Shown here: positions 1-33,136 of the stretch, one piece after another
How the letters are laid out: every line of letters begins with the position of its first letter
Position numbering within the stretch: position 1 is the stretch's first letter
Origin: Williamsia sp. 1135
Lineage (GTDB): Bacteria; Actinomycetota; Actinomycetes; Mycobacteriales; Mycobacteriaceae
Direction of reading: 5' to 3'
DNA: 64,000 nt
Assembly (NCBI RefSeq): GCF_002095395.1
Contig: NZ_MJEI01000106.1
Span: 62,001-126,000, forward strand
Position numbers and translations under genes: made by a program
The notes under the pieces: generated by a model
What the model was told of the DNA's origin: nothing
The model's database searches: none
The model's input: the letters and a program-made list of their open reading frames with translations, nothing else

Positions 1-25005
<25,005 letters not shown>

Positions 25006-25035
25006 TCGGCACCTGAAGAGAAGACCACACAACGC

Positions 25036-25078
25036 AACACCGCCCCATCGAAGTGGTCCGATGGGGCGGTGTTTGTTG
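25036..25078 (+). terminator. Rho-independent terminator after the NRPS gene
   Basis: A perfect 15-bp stem (AACACCGCCCCATCG at 25036-25050 and its complement at 25059-25073) with an 8-nt loop is followed by a T-rich stretch. It lies between the convergent NRPS and lipase genes, so it may serve both strands. Confidence 0.88.
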
Positions 25079-25109
25079 TGTCGTCTCTATGAGGAGGCGG
25101 CGACGGTGA

Positions 25110-26036
25110 TCACGGACAAGGTGCCTCGTGAGCGGCCCCGTACGCAGGATCCAGAGCGTTCAAGGTGAGCCAGACAGACCGGGGACTGCTTGTGACCGCT
25201 CCATGATCGACGACGGCGGCCGAACAGCCATCCTGCACCCAGACATTCTGGACGGTGGCGCCCGGGCCGGCCTTCAAGAATGTGCGTTCAGGCGGAGTGA
25301 CCATCAGGTCGTTCTTGGTACCGATCGCGACGTAGTCGACGCTCGGCATCGTGTCGCCGCCGGCGTTCAGCTTCGTCAAGAAGTGGGATCCCACCATCTG
25401 CTGGACGTACGAGGGTCCGACTGTGGTCGCAGCGAGTTTGACGACGGGAACGCCGAGGAGCTGGGCGATCGCTCCGATCTCCTGATTGAAGTTGAAGGTC
25501 GTGCCATGGTTCGTACCGGCAAGACTCACAAGCGTATTCACCTGGTTGCGAGCTGGATTGGCGGTGTTGGTACCACCGTTGAACTTCAGGTACTGGCGGG
25601 ACACGAGAGCACCCTGGGAGTGACCGACGATGTCGACCTGTCCGGCACCTGTCGCCGACTTTACCTTCGACACGAACTCGGCCAGGGTGGCCGCGGATCG
25701 CTCGATCGAGTTTCCGCCGACGAGGTCGAGCAGATTCTGACCGGTCTGTGGATCGCTGGTTCCGTAGTTCAGAGCGAAGACGCAATATCCCTGCTCCTTG
25801 AGAGCGGGCGACAGCGACTTCCATGTGGTGGCCATGTCCGCCCACGTCCCGTGCACCAAGACAACCGGGCGCGGGTGTGCCTCGCCAGGCCGACAGGACC
25901 AGTCGTTCGCCCCTGCTGGCGCCTCGTTCGGAGCGGGAGCACCGTGGGCTGCGGGCGGAATCAGAGCGATCAGCCCGAGCAGCAACGCTGCGAGCAGTCC
26001 ACCGGATAGCAAACGACTGGATGAACTGCGCAACAA
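25110..26036 (-). CDS. Secreted lipase/esterase (alpha/beta hydrolase, lipase class 2 type)
   Basis: Predicted exported lipid-ester hydrolase of 308 aa. Residues 1-32 form a signal peptide (basic start, LLAALLLGLIALIPPAAHGA). The VHGTW block (61-65) is the oxyanion-hole strand, and GHSQG puts the nucleophile at Ser140. NDLMVTPP and DHGAV fit the positions of the acid and the histidine of the triad. Four cysteines (near 48, 85, the late QDGCS and the C-terminal APCP) could form disulfides outside the cell. The chosen start is TTG at 26034-26036, with GGGGGAG about 6-8 nt upstream. It is transcribed toward the NRPS and probably unrelated to peptide release, because it is exported. Confidence 0.9.
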   Translation of the reverse strand: MLRSSSSRLLSGGLLAALLLGLIALIPPAAHGAPAPNEAPAGANDWSCRPGEAHPRPVVLVHGTWADMATTWKSLSPALKEQGYCVFALNYGTSDPQTGQNLLDLVGGNSIERSAATLAEFVSKVKSATGAGQVDIVGHSQGALVSRQYLKFNGGTNTANPARNQVNTLVSLAGTNHGTTFNFNQEIGAIAQLLGVPVVKLAATTVGPSYVQQMVGSHFLTKLNAGGDTMPSVDYVAIGTKNDLMVTPPERTFLKAGPGATVQNVWVQDGCSAAVVDHGAVTSSPRSVWLTLNALDPAYGAAHEAPCP

Positions 26037-26130
26037 ACCGGACTCCCCCGTTACAGATGTGACTGAAGTGGCCCCCGCCTACATTTGACGGTACCTTTCA
26101 TCGGGCCGCTTTGGCGAATCTGTCGATCGG

Positions 26131-27000
26131 TCAGGACTTCGTTTCGTAGGGGAGCACGCGTTCGACGCGATCGGATACAAGCTGACGAAGCGAATATTTG
26201 CCGGTCTCGGGGTTCCAGCAGCGTGTCGGTAGCCAGAAGATTCGATGAATGATACGCATCATGCGAACTTGGCCCCACGATTTCTTGGCCTCGTCATGCA
26301 TGCCGCGGGCTTCGAACGTGGCAGGCATATATTCGGTGAAGGTGCGGTAGTTTTCTACGCTGGACAGCATCCGCCGCCCTGAAGCACTGATTTCCATCCC
26401 CGGAATCATGACCGCCCGTTGACCGATATCCGACATGCACAATGTAATATCCAGATCGTCGAGAATTCCATCGCGTTCAAGCAAATTGGGCTGAATTTCA
26501 TCCCACGTTTCTTTTCGGATCGCCATATTGGCTCCGAAAAGTGTCGGAATGTCGCCCCCCTCTTTTTCAACTTGGCGATGGCCGAACTTGAGCATCGCTT
26601 TGTGGAACCACTGTAGGGGCATGTCGTACTGATCGAAAAAGCCGGTACCTGCGCCGATTGATTGTTCGGCCTTCCCGAAGAAGTCGCGGACCGCACTTGC
26701 CCACCCGGGTTTTGCTCGTGCGTCGGCATCCAGGCGTCCGATGATGTCACCTTTGGCGAGGTAAAATCCGGCATTGCGGGCCGCGATGACACCCCGTCGA
26801 TCTTCGTCGACCATTCGCAGTTGGGGAATCGATTCCGTGAAACCGGCCACGATCTCTTGTGTTCCGTCGGTGGATCCGTTGTCGACGACGATGATCTCTT
26901 CGATTTCGTCCAACTCCGAAGCCAATGATTCCAAGAGGAATCCGATGGAGTCCACCTCGTTATATGCGGGAATCACGACGGACAGTGTTGGGTTAGCCAT
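26131..27000 (-). CDS. Family 2 glycosyltransferase
   Basis: Inverting-type GT-A glycosyltransferase of 289 aa that should use a nucleotide-sugar donor; the acceptor is unknown. SVVIPAYNEVDSIG opens the Rossmann-like half, IIVVDNGSTDG is the nucleotide-binding loop and RLDADA carries the metal-binding DxD. The end is amphipathic, with no clear membrane span. ATG at 26998-27000 is preferred because family homology begins there, although the frame stays open further upstream. Parts of the gene (for example 26401-26520, 43-50% GC by count) are clearly AT-richer than neighbours, suggesting transfer or a different history. It could decorate the nearby NRPS product, but nothing links the two except position. 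Confidence 0.9.
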   Translation of the reverse strand: MANPTLSVVIPAYNEVDSIGFLLESLASELDEIEEIIVVDNGSTDGTQEIVAGFTESIPQLRMVDEDRRGVIAARNAGFYLAKGDIIGRLDADARAKPGWASAVRDFFGKAEQSIGAGTGFFDQYDMPLQWFHKAMLKFGHRQVEKEGGDIPTLFGANMAIRKETWDEIQPNLLERDGILDDLDITLCMSDIGQRAVMIPGMEISASGRRMLSSVENYRTFTEYMPATFEARGMHDEAKKSWGQVRMMRIIHRIFWLPTRCWNPETGKYSLRQLVSDRVERVLPYETKS

Positions 27001-27492
27001 GGTAACTATCGTAAAGCAGCGGATTTGGACGCAGTCTGACTTACGTCCACTTTGGTCGGCTCTCAATCGCGCCAAGCCGTGCCTTGATTGGCCCCGCATT
27101 GGGTCGACGGTCTATTAACCTGCAACTACCGGGATCTCTGAAACGCAATTCACATCTCCGCTGGACTCTCGGATCATGATGAGTGTGACGCGATTCACAC
27201 GAGGATGGTCAGTCGGGTCGGACGGCGGGGTGTGGCGGCAGCCAGTGTGTGCCCGATGCCGACCTGAACCGATCCGTCGGCGCCGGGAGGCGGCCCGCGT
27301 CACAGAAATGACTGTGAAGGTCACCTATTTGTGATCCAAAATTTACCTATAAACACCCCCTGACCTGCAGTGATGCAAGTCATAAGAAATCTTGTGGATT
27401 TCCTACAGACAGGGCCTGTCAGGTTGCTGTACACATAGCACCATTAATGAACAGCGCACTGTGCGTTGAGCAGATACCAAAGGCAGATCATC
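27001..27492. other. AT-richer intergenic region with a small palindrome
   Basis: Nearly 500 bases without a convincing gene and lower in GC than the surroundings. It separates the glycosyltransferase (leftward) from the mini A-like gene (rightward) and should hold promoters for both. A 6-bp inverted repeat, GACAGG-G-CCTGTC, lies at 27408-27420, about 75 bases before the mini-gene, and could be an operator. I see no clear -35/-10 pair. Confidence 0.5.
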
Positions 27493-27843
27493 GTGAACGA
27501 TATGATCCCGGCGCCGGGGCGCCCTGTAGATGCGGGTATCCCGGTTGCAGCAGTGGTGGCCCGAGTCGCTGCCACGCGACCGGCCCGCGTCGCCGCCGAG
27601 TTCGGCGATGAGTTCGTCACCTACGGCCGCCTCAACACCACCATCGCGGCGTACCGCGCAGTCATGGACGAGCAGGGCGTGGACGAGAATGCGGCGATCT
27701 TTGCGGCCATCCTCAACACGTTGCCGGGCCTCGCCGACGAAACCCCGGGGCGGGTCACCGATCGCATCACGAGCATCTTGCGGGGGATCACCGGTGATAC
27801 CGCCGCCTGGACCGACGGGGACCAGACCAGACAGGTCGGCTGA
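27493..27843 (+). CDS. Free-standing 116-aa protein resembling the start of an NRPS A domain
   Basis: No named family recognised. Residues about 15-60 read like an A-domain N-terminus (VARVAATRPARVAAEFGDE, then FVTYGRLNTTIAAY). They are followed by EQGVDENAAIFAAILNTLPG and a helix-like tail (DRITSILRGITGD). The layout matches, nearly without gaps, the two inserts in the NRPS at 349-657 and 7156-7428. No ATP-binding or lysine motif is present, so it cannot activate amino acids. It is not MbtH-like (no NDEGQYSLWP-type block). The start is GTG at 27493, with AAAGGCAG upstream at about 7-nt spacing; a TTG at 27466 is possible. It is the only gene pointing right between two leftward blocks. A role as a partner or regulator of the synthetase is a guess. 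Confidence 0.7.
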   Translation: MNDMIPAPGRPVDAGIPVAAVVARVAATRPARVAAEFGDEFVTYGRLNTTIAAYRAVMDEQGVDENAAIFAAILNTLPGLADETPGRVTDRITSILRGITGDTAAWTDGDQTRQVG

Positions 27844-27858
27844 ATCGCGACCGATCCG

Positions 27859-28593
27859 TCAGGATCCGAACGGCGAGAGAATCCCGGTGTAGGTCTTTGC
27901 CGGCGGGGAAGCCAGTTCACCCGTGGCGTTGGGACGCACCCGCATCGTCACCAGCGACTGCAGCAGCAGCGTCCCGGCGGCCACGCCGTCGATCACCGGC
28001 ACACCGATCTTCTCGCTGATCAGTTGGGCGAGATCGGCCATGCCGGCACACCCGAGGACGATCGCGTCGGACCCGTCTTCTTCGGCTGCCGACCGACACG
28101 CCTCGATGAGGATGGCGGCGGTGTCGGGGTTGGACTCCAGTTCGAGCACCGGGATCTCACAGGCGTGGATTCCACGGCAGACCTTGGACATGCCGTAGCG
28201 GTCGACCAACTCCTCGGCCCGGCCGATGGTGCGGCCCAATGTGGTGACGACGGAGAACCCCCGGCCGAGTAGCGACGCCGCGTGCATGGCGGCTTCCGCG
28301 ATGCCGATCACCGGCGCGGACGACACCTCGCGGGCGGCGTCCAGACCAGGATCACCGAAACAGGCCAGGAGATAGCCGTCAGCGGGTTTGTCGCCGCGCT
28401 CGCTACGGATGATCGCGTCCAGAAGGCCCGGCACCGCCAGGGCCTCGTCATAGTGCGATTCGATGGACGCCGGGCCCATCGTGGGGGTGACCCCGACGAT
28501 CTCGGTGCCGGGCGCGGCGACTGATCGGGCCGCCGCGGCGATCTGGTCGGTCATCGAGACCGTGGTGTTCGGGTTGATCACGCTGATGAGCAC
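27859..28593 (-). CDS. Asp/Glu/hydantoin racemase family protein (allantoin or hydantoin racemase-like)
   Basis: Cofactor-independent two-cysteine racemase of 244 aa. The start INPNTT is typical of the family. The two catalytic cysteines are visible in LLACFGDPGLDAAREV and VLGCAGMADL. The linked NCS1 permease suggests that the substrate is a cyclic ureide such as a hydantoin or allantoin, taken up and then racemised. The start is GTG at 28591-28593, preceded by GATGGGAG. It lies 91 nt downstream of the permease gene, with a strong hairpin in the gap, so its expression may be attenuated relative to the permease. No hydantoinase or carbamoylase gene is next to it. Confidence 0.87.
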   Translation of the reverse strand: MLISVINPNTTVSMTDQIAAAARSVAAPGTEIVGVTPTMGPASIESHYDEALAVPGLLDAIIRSERGDKPADGYLLACFGDPGLDAAREVSSAPVIGIAEAAMHAASLLGRGFSVVTTLGRTIGRAEELVDRYGMSKVCRGIHACEIPVLELESNPDTAAILIEACRSAAEEDGSDAIVLGCAGMADLAQLISEKIGVPVIDGVAAGTLLLQSLVTMRVRPNATGELASPPAKTYTGILSPFGS

Positions 28594-28620
28594 GGTGCAA
28601 TACTCCCATCGGAGCCGAAA

Positions 28621-28673
28621 ATGGGGCCTTTTGGCGAGGAAACCCGCAGGTCGCGGTCGCCAAAAGGCCCCAT
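28621..28673 (-). terminator. Strong hairpin between permease and racemase genes
   Basis: A perfect 17-bp stem (ATGGGGCCTTTTGGCGA at 28621-28637 and its complement at 28657-28673) with a 19-nt loop. Read on the minus strand it is followed by TTTT, so it looks like an intrinsic terminator or attenuator placed inside a presumed operon. Confidence 0.75.
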
Positions 28674-28684
28674 CATTGGTTTGG

Positions 28685-30241
28685 TCAGGCTTCGACGGTC
28701 GCGGTCTCTTCGACCGGCCGGGTGCCGTAGATGAACTCCTTCGGCAGGAACTTCATGCCCACCATGTACATCACGAATCCGATTCCGGCGCCGATGAACC
28801 AGGTGAAGCTCGCCTGGTAGGCCGTGCCCCAGATGACGACACCGATCGGAACCAGCGCGCCGACGATGGTGGACACCACCGCCACCGGGTTGACGCCGCC
28901 GCGGAAGTAATACGTCGACGTCTCGTCCATCGTGAACAGATCGTCAACGATGATCTTCTGCTTCTTGATGAGATAGAAGTCGGCGATCAGGATGCCGAAC
29001 AGTGGTCCGATGACCGCTCCGAGCGTGTCCAGCGTGTAGTGGATCGCGTCCGGGTTGTTGTAGAGGTTCCACGGGGTGATCAGGATGGAACCGACTGCGG
29101 CGATCATGCCGCCGGTGCGCCAGGTGATCTTCGTCGGTGCGACGTTCGAGAAGTCGAATGCGGGGGAGACGAAGTTGGCCACGATGTTGATGCCGATGGT
29201 GGCGATGGCGAAGGTGAGCACACCGAGCACGGCCGCCGTGGTGTTGTCGATCTTGTCGACGATGTGCACCGGGTCGGTGATGATGTTGCCCGCGTCGTCC
29301 TTGCCGATCACGGTGGCGCCGGCCGAGACCGTGCACACCACCAGGATCGAGAAGAACAGGAAGTTGATCGGCAGGCCCCAGAAGTTGCCCTTCTTCACGT
29401 CGCCGTACGTCTTGGCGTACCGCGAGAAGTCACCGAAGTTGAGCATCGGGCCCGAGAAGTACGACACCACAAGGGCTATCGCGGAGATCAGCGCGGTGAT
29501 CGACGCCCAGCCCGACTTGCTGGGTCCGACGGAGAGGTCGAAGCTGACGTTGTCCCAGCCGGCCTTCCAGATCAGGTAACCCGCGAGGATCACCATCACG
29601 ACGTAGACGGCGGGTCCGCAGAAGTCGATGAACTTCCGGATCGTCTCCATGCCGTTCCAGAAGACAACCGCCTGCAGGACCCACATGAGCATGAACCCGG
29701 CCCAGCCGAGAGGCGAGAGGCCGAGGAACGCCATGTCGCCGCTCTCGCTGTACTTTTCCAGCGACGGCCAGAACTTCAGGGCGAGGAGACCGAAAGCCAC
29801 TGACGCCAAGTAGGTCTGGATTCCGTACCAGGCAACGGCGATCAGTCCGCGGATGATGGCGGGCAAGTTCGCACCGCGAACACCGAAGGCGACGCGGGTG
29901 GTCACGGGATAGGGGACGCCGGCCTGCTGGGACGGTTTGGCGACGAGATTGCACAGCAGGTTGACGATCACGATGCCGATGACAAGGGCGACAAGCACCT
30001 GCCACGCGGCGATACCGAGAGCAAAGAGACTGCCTGCGAACACGTATCCGCCGACGCTGTGCACGTCCGACATCCAGAAGGCGAAAATGTTGTACCAGGT
30101 CCAGCTCTGGTTCTTCAGTGGCGCGAGGTCTTCGTTGGTCAGGCGCTGGTCATAGCTGAGCTTGATGACGCTCTCGCCCGCCCCGTTGTTATGGCTTGTC
30201 GGTACCTCGGGATCTGATCCCGACGTTTTGACGTCTGTCAT
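28685..30241 (-). CDS. NCS1 nucleobase/hydantoin:cation symporter
   Basis: Membrane transporter of 518 aa with about 12 hydrophobic segments; the family moves purines, pyrimidines, allantoin or hydantoins with H+ or Na+. The region WTWYNIFAFWMSDVHSVGG at the first membrane segment and SQQAGVPYPVTTRVAFGVRG are typical NCS1 blocks. ATG at 30239-30241 has AGGGGAAAG directly upstream. Its neighbours (racemase downstream, GntR-type regulator upstream) suggest uptake of a ureide or hydantoin under GntR control. The 192-nt gap to the regulator carries several inverted repeats. Confidence 0.92.
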   Translation of the reverse strand: MTDVKTSGSDPEVPTSHNNGAGESVIKLSYDQRLTNEDLAPLKNQSWTWYNIFAFWMSDVHSVGGYVFAGSLFALGIAAWQVLVALVIGIVIVNLLCNLVAKPSQQAGVPYPVTTRVAFGVRGANLPAIIRGLIAVAWYGIQTYLASVAFGLLALKFWPSLEKYSESGDMAFLGLSPLGWAGFMLMWVLQAVVFWNGMETIRKFIDFCGPAVYVVMVILAGYLIWKAGWDNVSFDLSVGPSKSGWASITALISAIALVVSYFSGPMLNFGDFSRYAKTYGDVKKGNFWGLPINFLFFSILVVCTVSAGATVIGKDDAGNIITDPVHIVDKIDNTTAAVLGVLTFAIATIGINIVANFVSPAFDFSNVAPTKITWRTGGMIAAVGSILITPWNLYNNPDAIHYTLDTLGAVIGPLFGILIADFYLIKKQKIIVDDLFTMDETSTYYFRGGVNPVAVVSTIVGALVPIGVVIWGTAYQASFTWFIGAGIGFVMYMVGMKFLPKEFIYGTRPVEETATVEA

Positions 30242-30263
30242 GGGCTTTCCCCTAGTGTCGGTT

Positions 30264-30349
30264 GAACCGGTTTCCCGGTTCCTCAGTAGCTGAGAAAAAC
30301 CTAAGACCAAGATGTTGCTTAGGGATTACGTGCGTAACAAATTACCCAT
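30264..30349 (-). promoter_or_regulatory. Promoter/operator region of the permease gene
   Basis: Four inverted repeats crowd the stretch upstream of the permease start: GAACCGG/CCGGTTC (30264-30270, 30275-30281), CTCAG/CTGAG (30282-30294), CCTAAG/CTTAGG (30300-30305, 30318-30323), and an array of half-sites TTAC, GTAA, TTAC in 30326-30345 centred on TTACG-TG-CGTAA. The last is the best candidate for the neighbouring GntR/FCD regulator, whose family favours short AT-bearing palindromes. Which site is used is not decidable here. Confidence 0.4.
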
Positions 30350-30433
30350 GCAGAGCCCAGGGAAGCCGATATATTCCGTGGCAGAGACCTTTTCGGCGAC
30401 ATCAACGTCCGAATTCAGGTCCGCCGTGCGCGC

Positions 30434-31156
30434 CTACTGCGGCGGGGAATCCTCGCGGGCGACGTTCAACTCGGCCGCAGTCTCGATGATCACGGACTCG
30501 AGCCGGCGATGGTGATCCTGTGCGACGGCGATGAGTTCGGTCGCATCCCGGCGCGACATCGCGTCGATCATCTTCTCGTGGTCGGCGTGCAACTGCAGCT
30601 GGGTGGGTCCGGTCGCACCCTGCATCACCTGGAACGGCTCGGTGATATCCCACGTCGAATCGAACATGTTGAGCAGACGGTGCATCCCACAGGGATTGGC
30701 CAACGCTTGGTGAAAGCGCCGCGAGTGCACGTGATAGGCGCGGAGATCACCTGAAATCGTCGCTTCTTTGAGTGCTTCGTGCTCGGCGCGCGCCCGATCC
30801 AGATCGGCGTCGGTGGACAGCTCGCAAGCCCGGGCCAGGGCGGCCTGTTCCAGGACGCCGCGGACGAAGTAGATCTCTCGGAGCTCCGTGAGGGTTAACT
30901 GCGCCACGTAGTAGCCGCCCCCGGTGCGATGTCCGACGAGTCCTTCACCGATGAGGGTCTTGAGCGCCTCCCGAACCGGGATGGCGCTCACTCCGAACAA
31001 CTCTGCGACCTCGCCGACCGGAATCGCGGACCCCGGAGCTGCACTCCCGTCGAGGATGACCCGCCGGAGCTCGCCGAGCACGCTGGCGTGCGCGCTGCCG
31101 GAACGCTCACCGGTCAGGTACGACACCAGTGGACGGTGGGGCTGATTCGGTGGCAC
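30434..31156 (-). CDS. GntR family transcriptional regulator with FCD domain
   Basis: DNA-binding regulator of 240 aa. The N-terminal winged helix (about residues 25-90) includes PVGEVAELFGVSAIPVREAL and GGGYYVA. The C-terminal all-helical FCD domain has the usual metal or ligand histidines in HSRRFHQAL, HADHEKMIDA and AQDHHRRL. The family usually represses nearby catabolic genes until a small acid or ureide binds. The start is GTG at 31154-31156 with GAAGAGG upstream. It follows the peptidase gene by 63 nt on the same strand and lies just upstream of the permease and racemase, its likely targets. Confidence 0.93.
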   Translation of the reverse strand: MPPNQPHRPLVSYLTGERSGSAHASVLGELRRVILDGSAAPGSAIPVGEVAELFGVSAIPVREALKTLIGEGLVGHRTGGGYYVAQLTLTELREIYFVRGVLEQAALARACELSTDADLDRARAEHEALKEATISGDLRAYHVHSRRFHQALANPCGMHRLLNMFDSTWDITEPFQVMQGATGPTQLQLHADHEKMIDAMSRRDATELIAVAQDHHRRLESVIIETAAELNVAREDSPPQ

Positions 31157-31219
31157 AGGATCCTCTTCGGCGGAATTCGGGCGGGAGTGGGTGGAAACGC
31201 GATTATCGCAATGTGCTGC

Positions 31220-33136
31220 TCATCGTGCAGGTCGGGCGACCGCCACGTCGAACGCGTCCGAGATCCAGTCGAGCAACGCAGCGGTCAGGGCATCCTGGTT
31301 CTCTCGTTTGACGATCTCATGGCCTTCGTCCTCGAACATCATCAATTCCGCCCGCGCGCCGTGGGCCTTGGCGGCCTCGACCACCCGTTCCGATTCGATC
31401 ACGGGCACGTTGGTGTCGTGGCGGCCGTGGATCACGAGTAGCGGGGCGCGCAGGTCGTCGATGCGATGGATCGGGGACAGGTCCCGGAGCAGTTCGCGAT
31501 CGGATTCGGGATGTCCGTATTTCGTGTACGCCGCAACAGCAATCCAGGGCTCGGTGTTCTCGTAGAACGACTGCAGATCACTCATCCCGCAGATGGCCAC
31601 GCCGGCAGCGAACATCTCGGCGTGGAAGGTCAGACAGGCGAGGGTCAGGTAGCCGCCATAGGACCGGCCGGCGCAGGCGATCTGACCGGGAGCGGCATGT
31701 CCGGCCCGGATCAGGTACGACGCGCAGTCGGCGGCGTCGTTGATCCCGGCGAATCGACCCCACCGGTCGTCGGCATGGGAAAACAGTCGGCCCGAACCGC
31801 TGGAGCCACGGACGTTGGCCGCCAACACCGTGATCCCGGCGTTCTGCACTGCGGGGAACAGGAAGCTGAAATCGGGACGTGACTCCGATTCGGGGCCGCC
31901 GTGGAAGTAGATCAGTGCCGGTCCCGGTGACGCGGCTGCCGGTGTTGTCGGCCGATACAACCAGCCCAGCAATGGCATTCCGTCCCGGGCGAAGAACTCG
32001 ACGCGCTCGGGTCCCGGGCCGTCGGCCGGTGTTGCCCGGCCGTGGTCGATCGGTGTCCAGTGACCCTCGCGCCAATTGATCAGGCCGACGGTCGGAGGTG
32101 TGTCGGGAGCCTGGACGGTCATCGCGATGACGGACCCCGATGCGCTGATCGACAGTTCTCCGACCACGGTCCCGGGCAGGTCGATGGGCGGGTGTAGCGT
32201 GCGTTCCGGCAGGGTAAGGACTTGGAGTTCGCTGTGCCCCTTGTTGTTCCACAGGATTGCGACGGTGCTCTGATCGTGGCTGATGGCGAACTCGTCGAGC
32301 CCGTAGCCGTTGCGCTCGGCCAGCACCGTGAATCGGATGCCCTCACAGCCGACGTCGATCGCGAGCAATCGGGGGAACTTCGCATCGAAATCGCTGCGCA
32401 CCAAAGCCTGGACGCTGTTGAGATCGCGTTCCTGTCCCGACAGCCCCGGACCGGGGAAGAGCAGGGAGGGGTGCTCGAAACCCTGGTCCAGGATGACTCC
32501 CTGGTCCGTGGAAGCGCCCGGATCATTGGGTAACAGAGGAGTAATTCTCTCGTGGCGCAGGAGCAACATCTCGCGATAGCCGCGCGGCCCCACCCGCAGA
32601 AGAGCGGCGCCCTTCCAGGAGTCGATCAGGTGTCCTCCGACGCGGGCGTCGAGATCCACGACACCTTGATCGTCGGGGTCGACGATGAGAGCGTGCGCGG
32701 TTCCGTCCGCCTCGATCGCGGTGAGCAACACCCGGTTCGAATCCCAACCGATGAGTTCCACAGTCGCATAGTCAACTGCTGCAATCGTTTCCGGCGCACC
32801 GACCCTCACCGCCGCTGGGTCTTCCGGATCTGTCGTCACCACCCACACCTGATGATGCTCACCGCCGCCGGGCGCGACCTCGCAGGCGAGCCAATGGCCG
32901 TCGGCGGAATGGATGAGCTTTCGTACAGGTCCCGGGCAAGGCAACTCGACCGGCCGCATCGGCCCGGCACCCTCGCGACTGAGAGTGCGCTGGGCCGCGC
33001 GTGGATATCCGGTGCCGTCGTCGACGATGTAGGCAAAGGCACGGCCGTCCGGCGAGACAGAAGCGCCGTAGCTGTGCCGGTACTGATCTGTCGATCCCAC
33101 AGTGGACTCCGCGTCGGCCGCGGGATCCGTCGTCAC
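31220..33136 (-). CDS. S9 family (prolyl oligopeptidase-type) serine peptidase
   Basis: Peptidase or acyl-aminoacyl peptidase of about 638 aa, with no signal peptide and so probably cytoplasmic. A long N-terminal part is beta-propeller-like (YRHSYGASVSPDGRAFAYI and similar blades). The C-terminal alpha/beta hydrolase has nucleophile GRSYGG, acid HGRHDTNVP and histidine EDEGHE. The GTG start at 33134-33136 overlaps the stop of the upstream amidotransferase (GTGA), a sign of translational coupling; a GTG at 33098-33100 with a good GGAG is an alternative. Coupling to ligase and amidotransferase genes suggests that it cleaves the small peptide that they make, or a related one. That is inference. 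Confidence 0.9.
   Translation of the reverse strand: MTTDPAADAESTVGSTDQYRHSYGASVSPDGRAFAYIVDDGTGYPRAAQRTLSREGAGPMRPVELPCPGPVRKLIHSADGHWLACEVAPGGGEHHQVWVVTTDPEDPAAVRVGAPETIAAVDYATVELIGWDSNRVLLTAIEADGTAHALIVDPDDQGVVDLDARVGGHLIDSWKGAALLRVGPRGYREMLLLRHERITPLLPNDPGASTDQGVILDQGFEHPSLLFPGPGLSGQERDLNSVQALVRSDFDAKFPRLLAIDVGCEGIRFTVLAERNGYGLDEFAISHDQSTVAILWNNKGHSELQVLTLPERTLHPPIDLPGTVVGELSISASGSVIAMTVQAPDTPPTVGLINWREGHWTPIDHGRATPADGPGPERVEFFARDGMPLLGWLYRPTTPAAASPGPALIYFHGGPESESRPDFSFLFPAVQNAGITVLAANVRGSSGSGRLFSHADDRWGRFAGINDAADCASYLIRAGHAAPGQIACAGRSYGGYLTLACLTFHAEMFAAGVAICGMSDLQSFYENTEPWIAVAAYTKYGHPESDRELLRDLSPIHRIDDLRAPLLVIHGRHDTNVPVIESERVVEAAKAHGARAELMMFEDEGHEIVKRENQDALTAALLDWISDAFDVAVARPAR

Noticed and set aside
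27493-27843. MbtH-like protein for the NRPS
   Set aside because: The length is similar, but the MbtH signature residues are absent and the protein instead resembles the start of an A domain.
28463-29803. Long rightward open frame opposite the NCS1 permease
   Set aside because: It is the antisense shadow of the permease gene; the translation is a His/Arg/Asp-rich string with no family resemblance.
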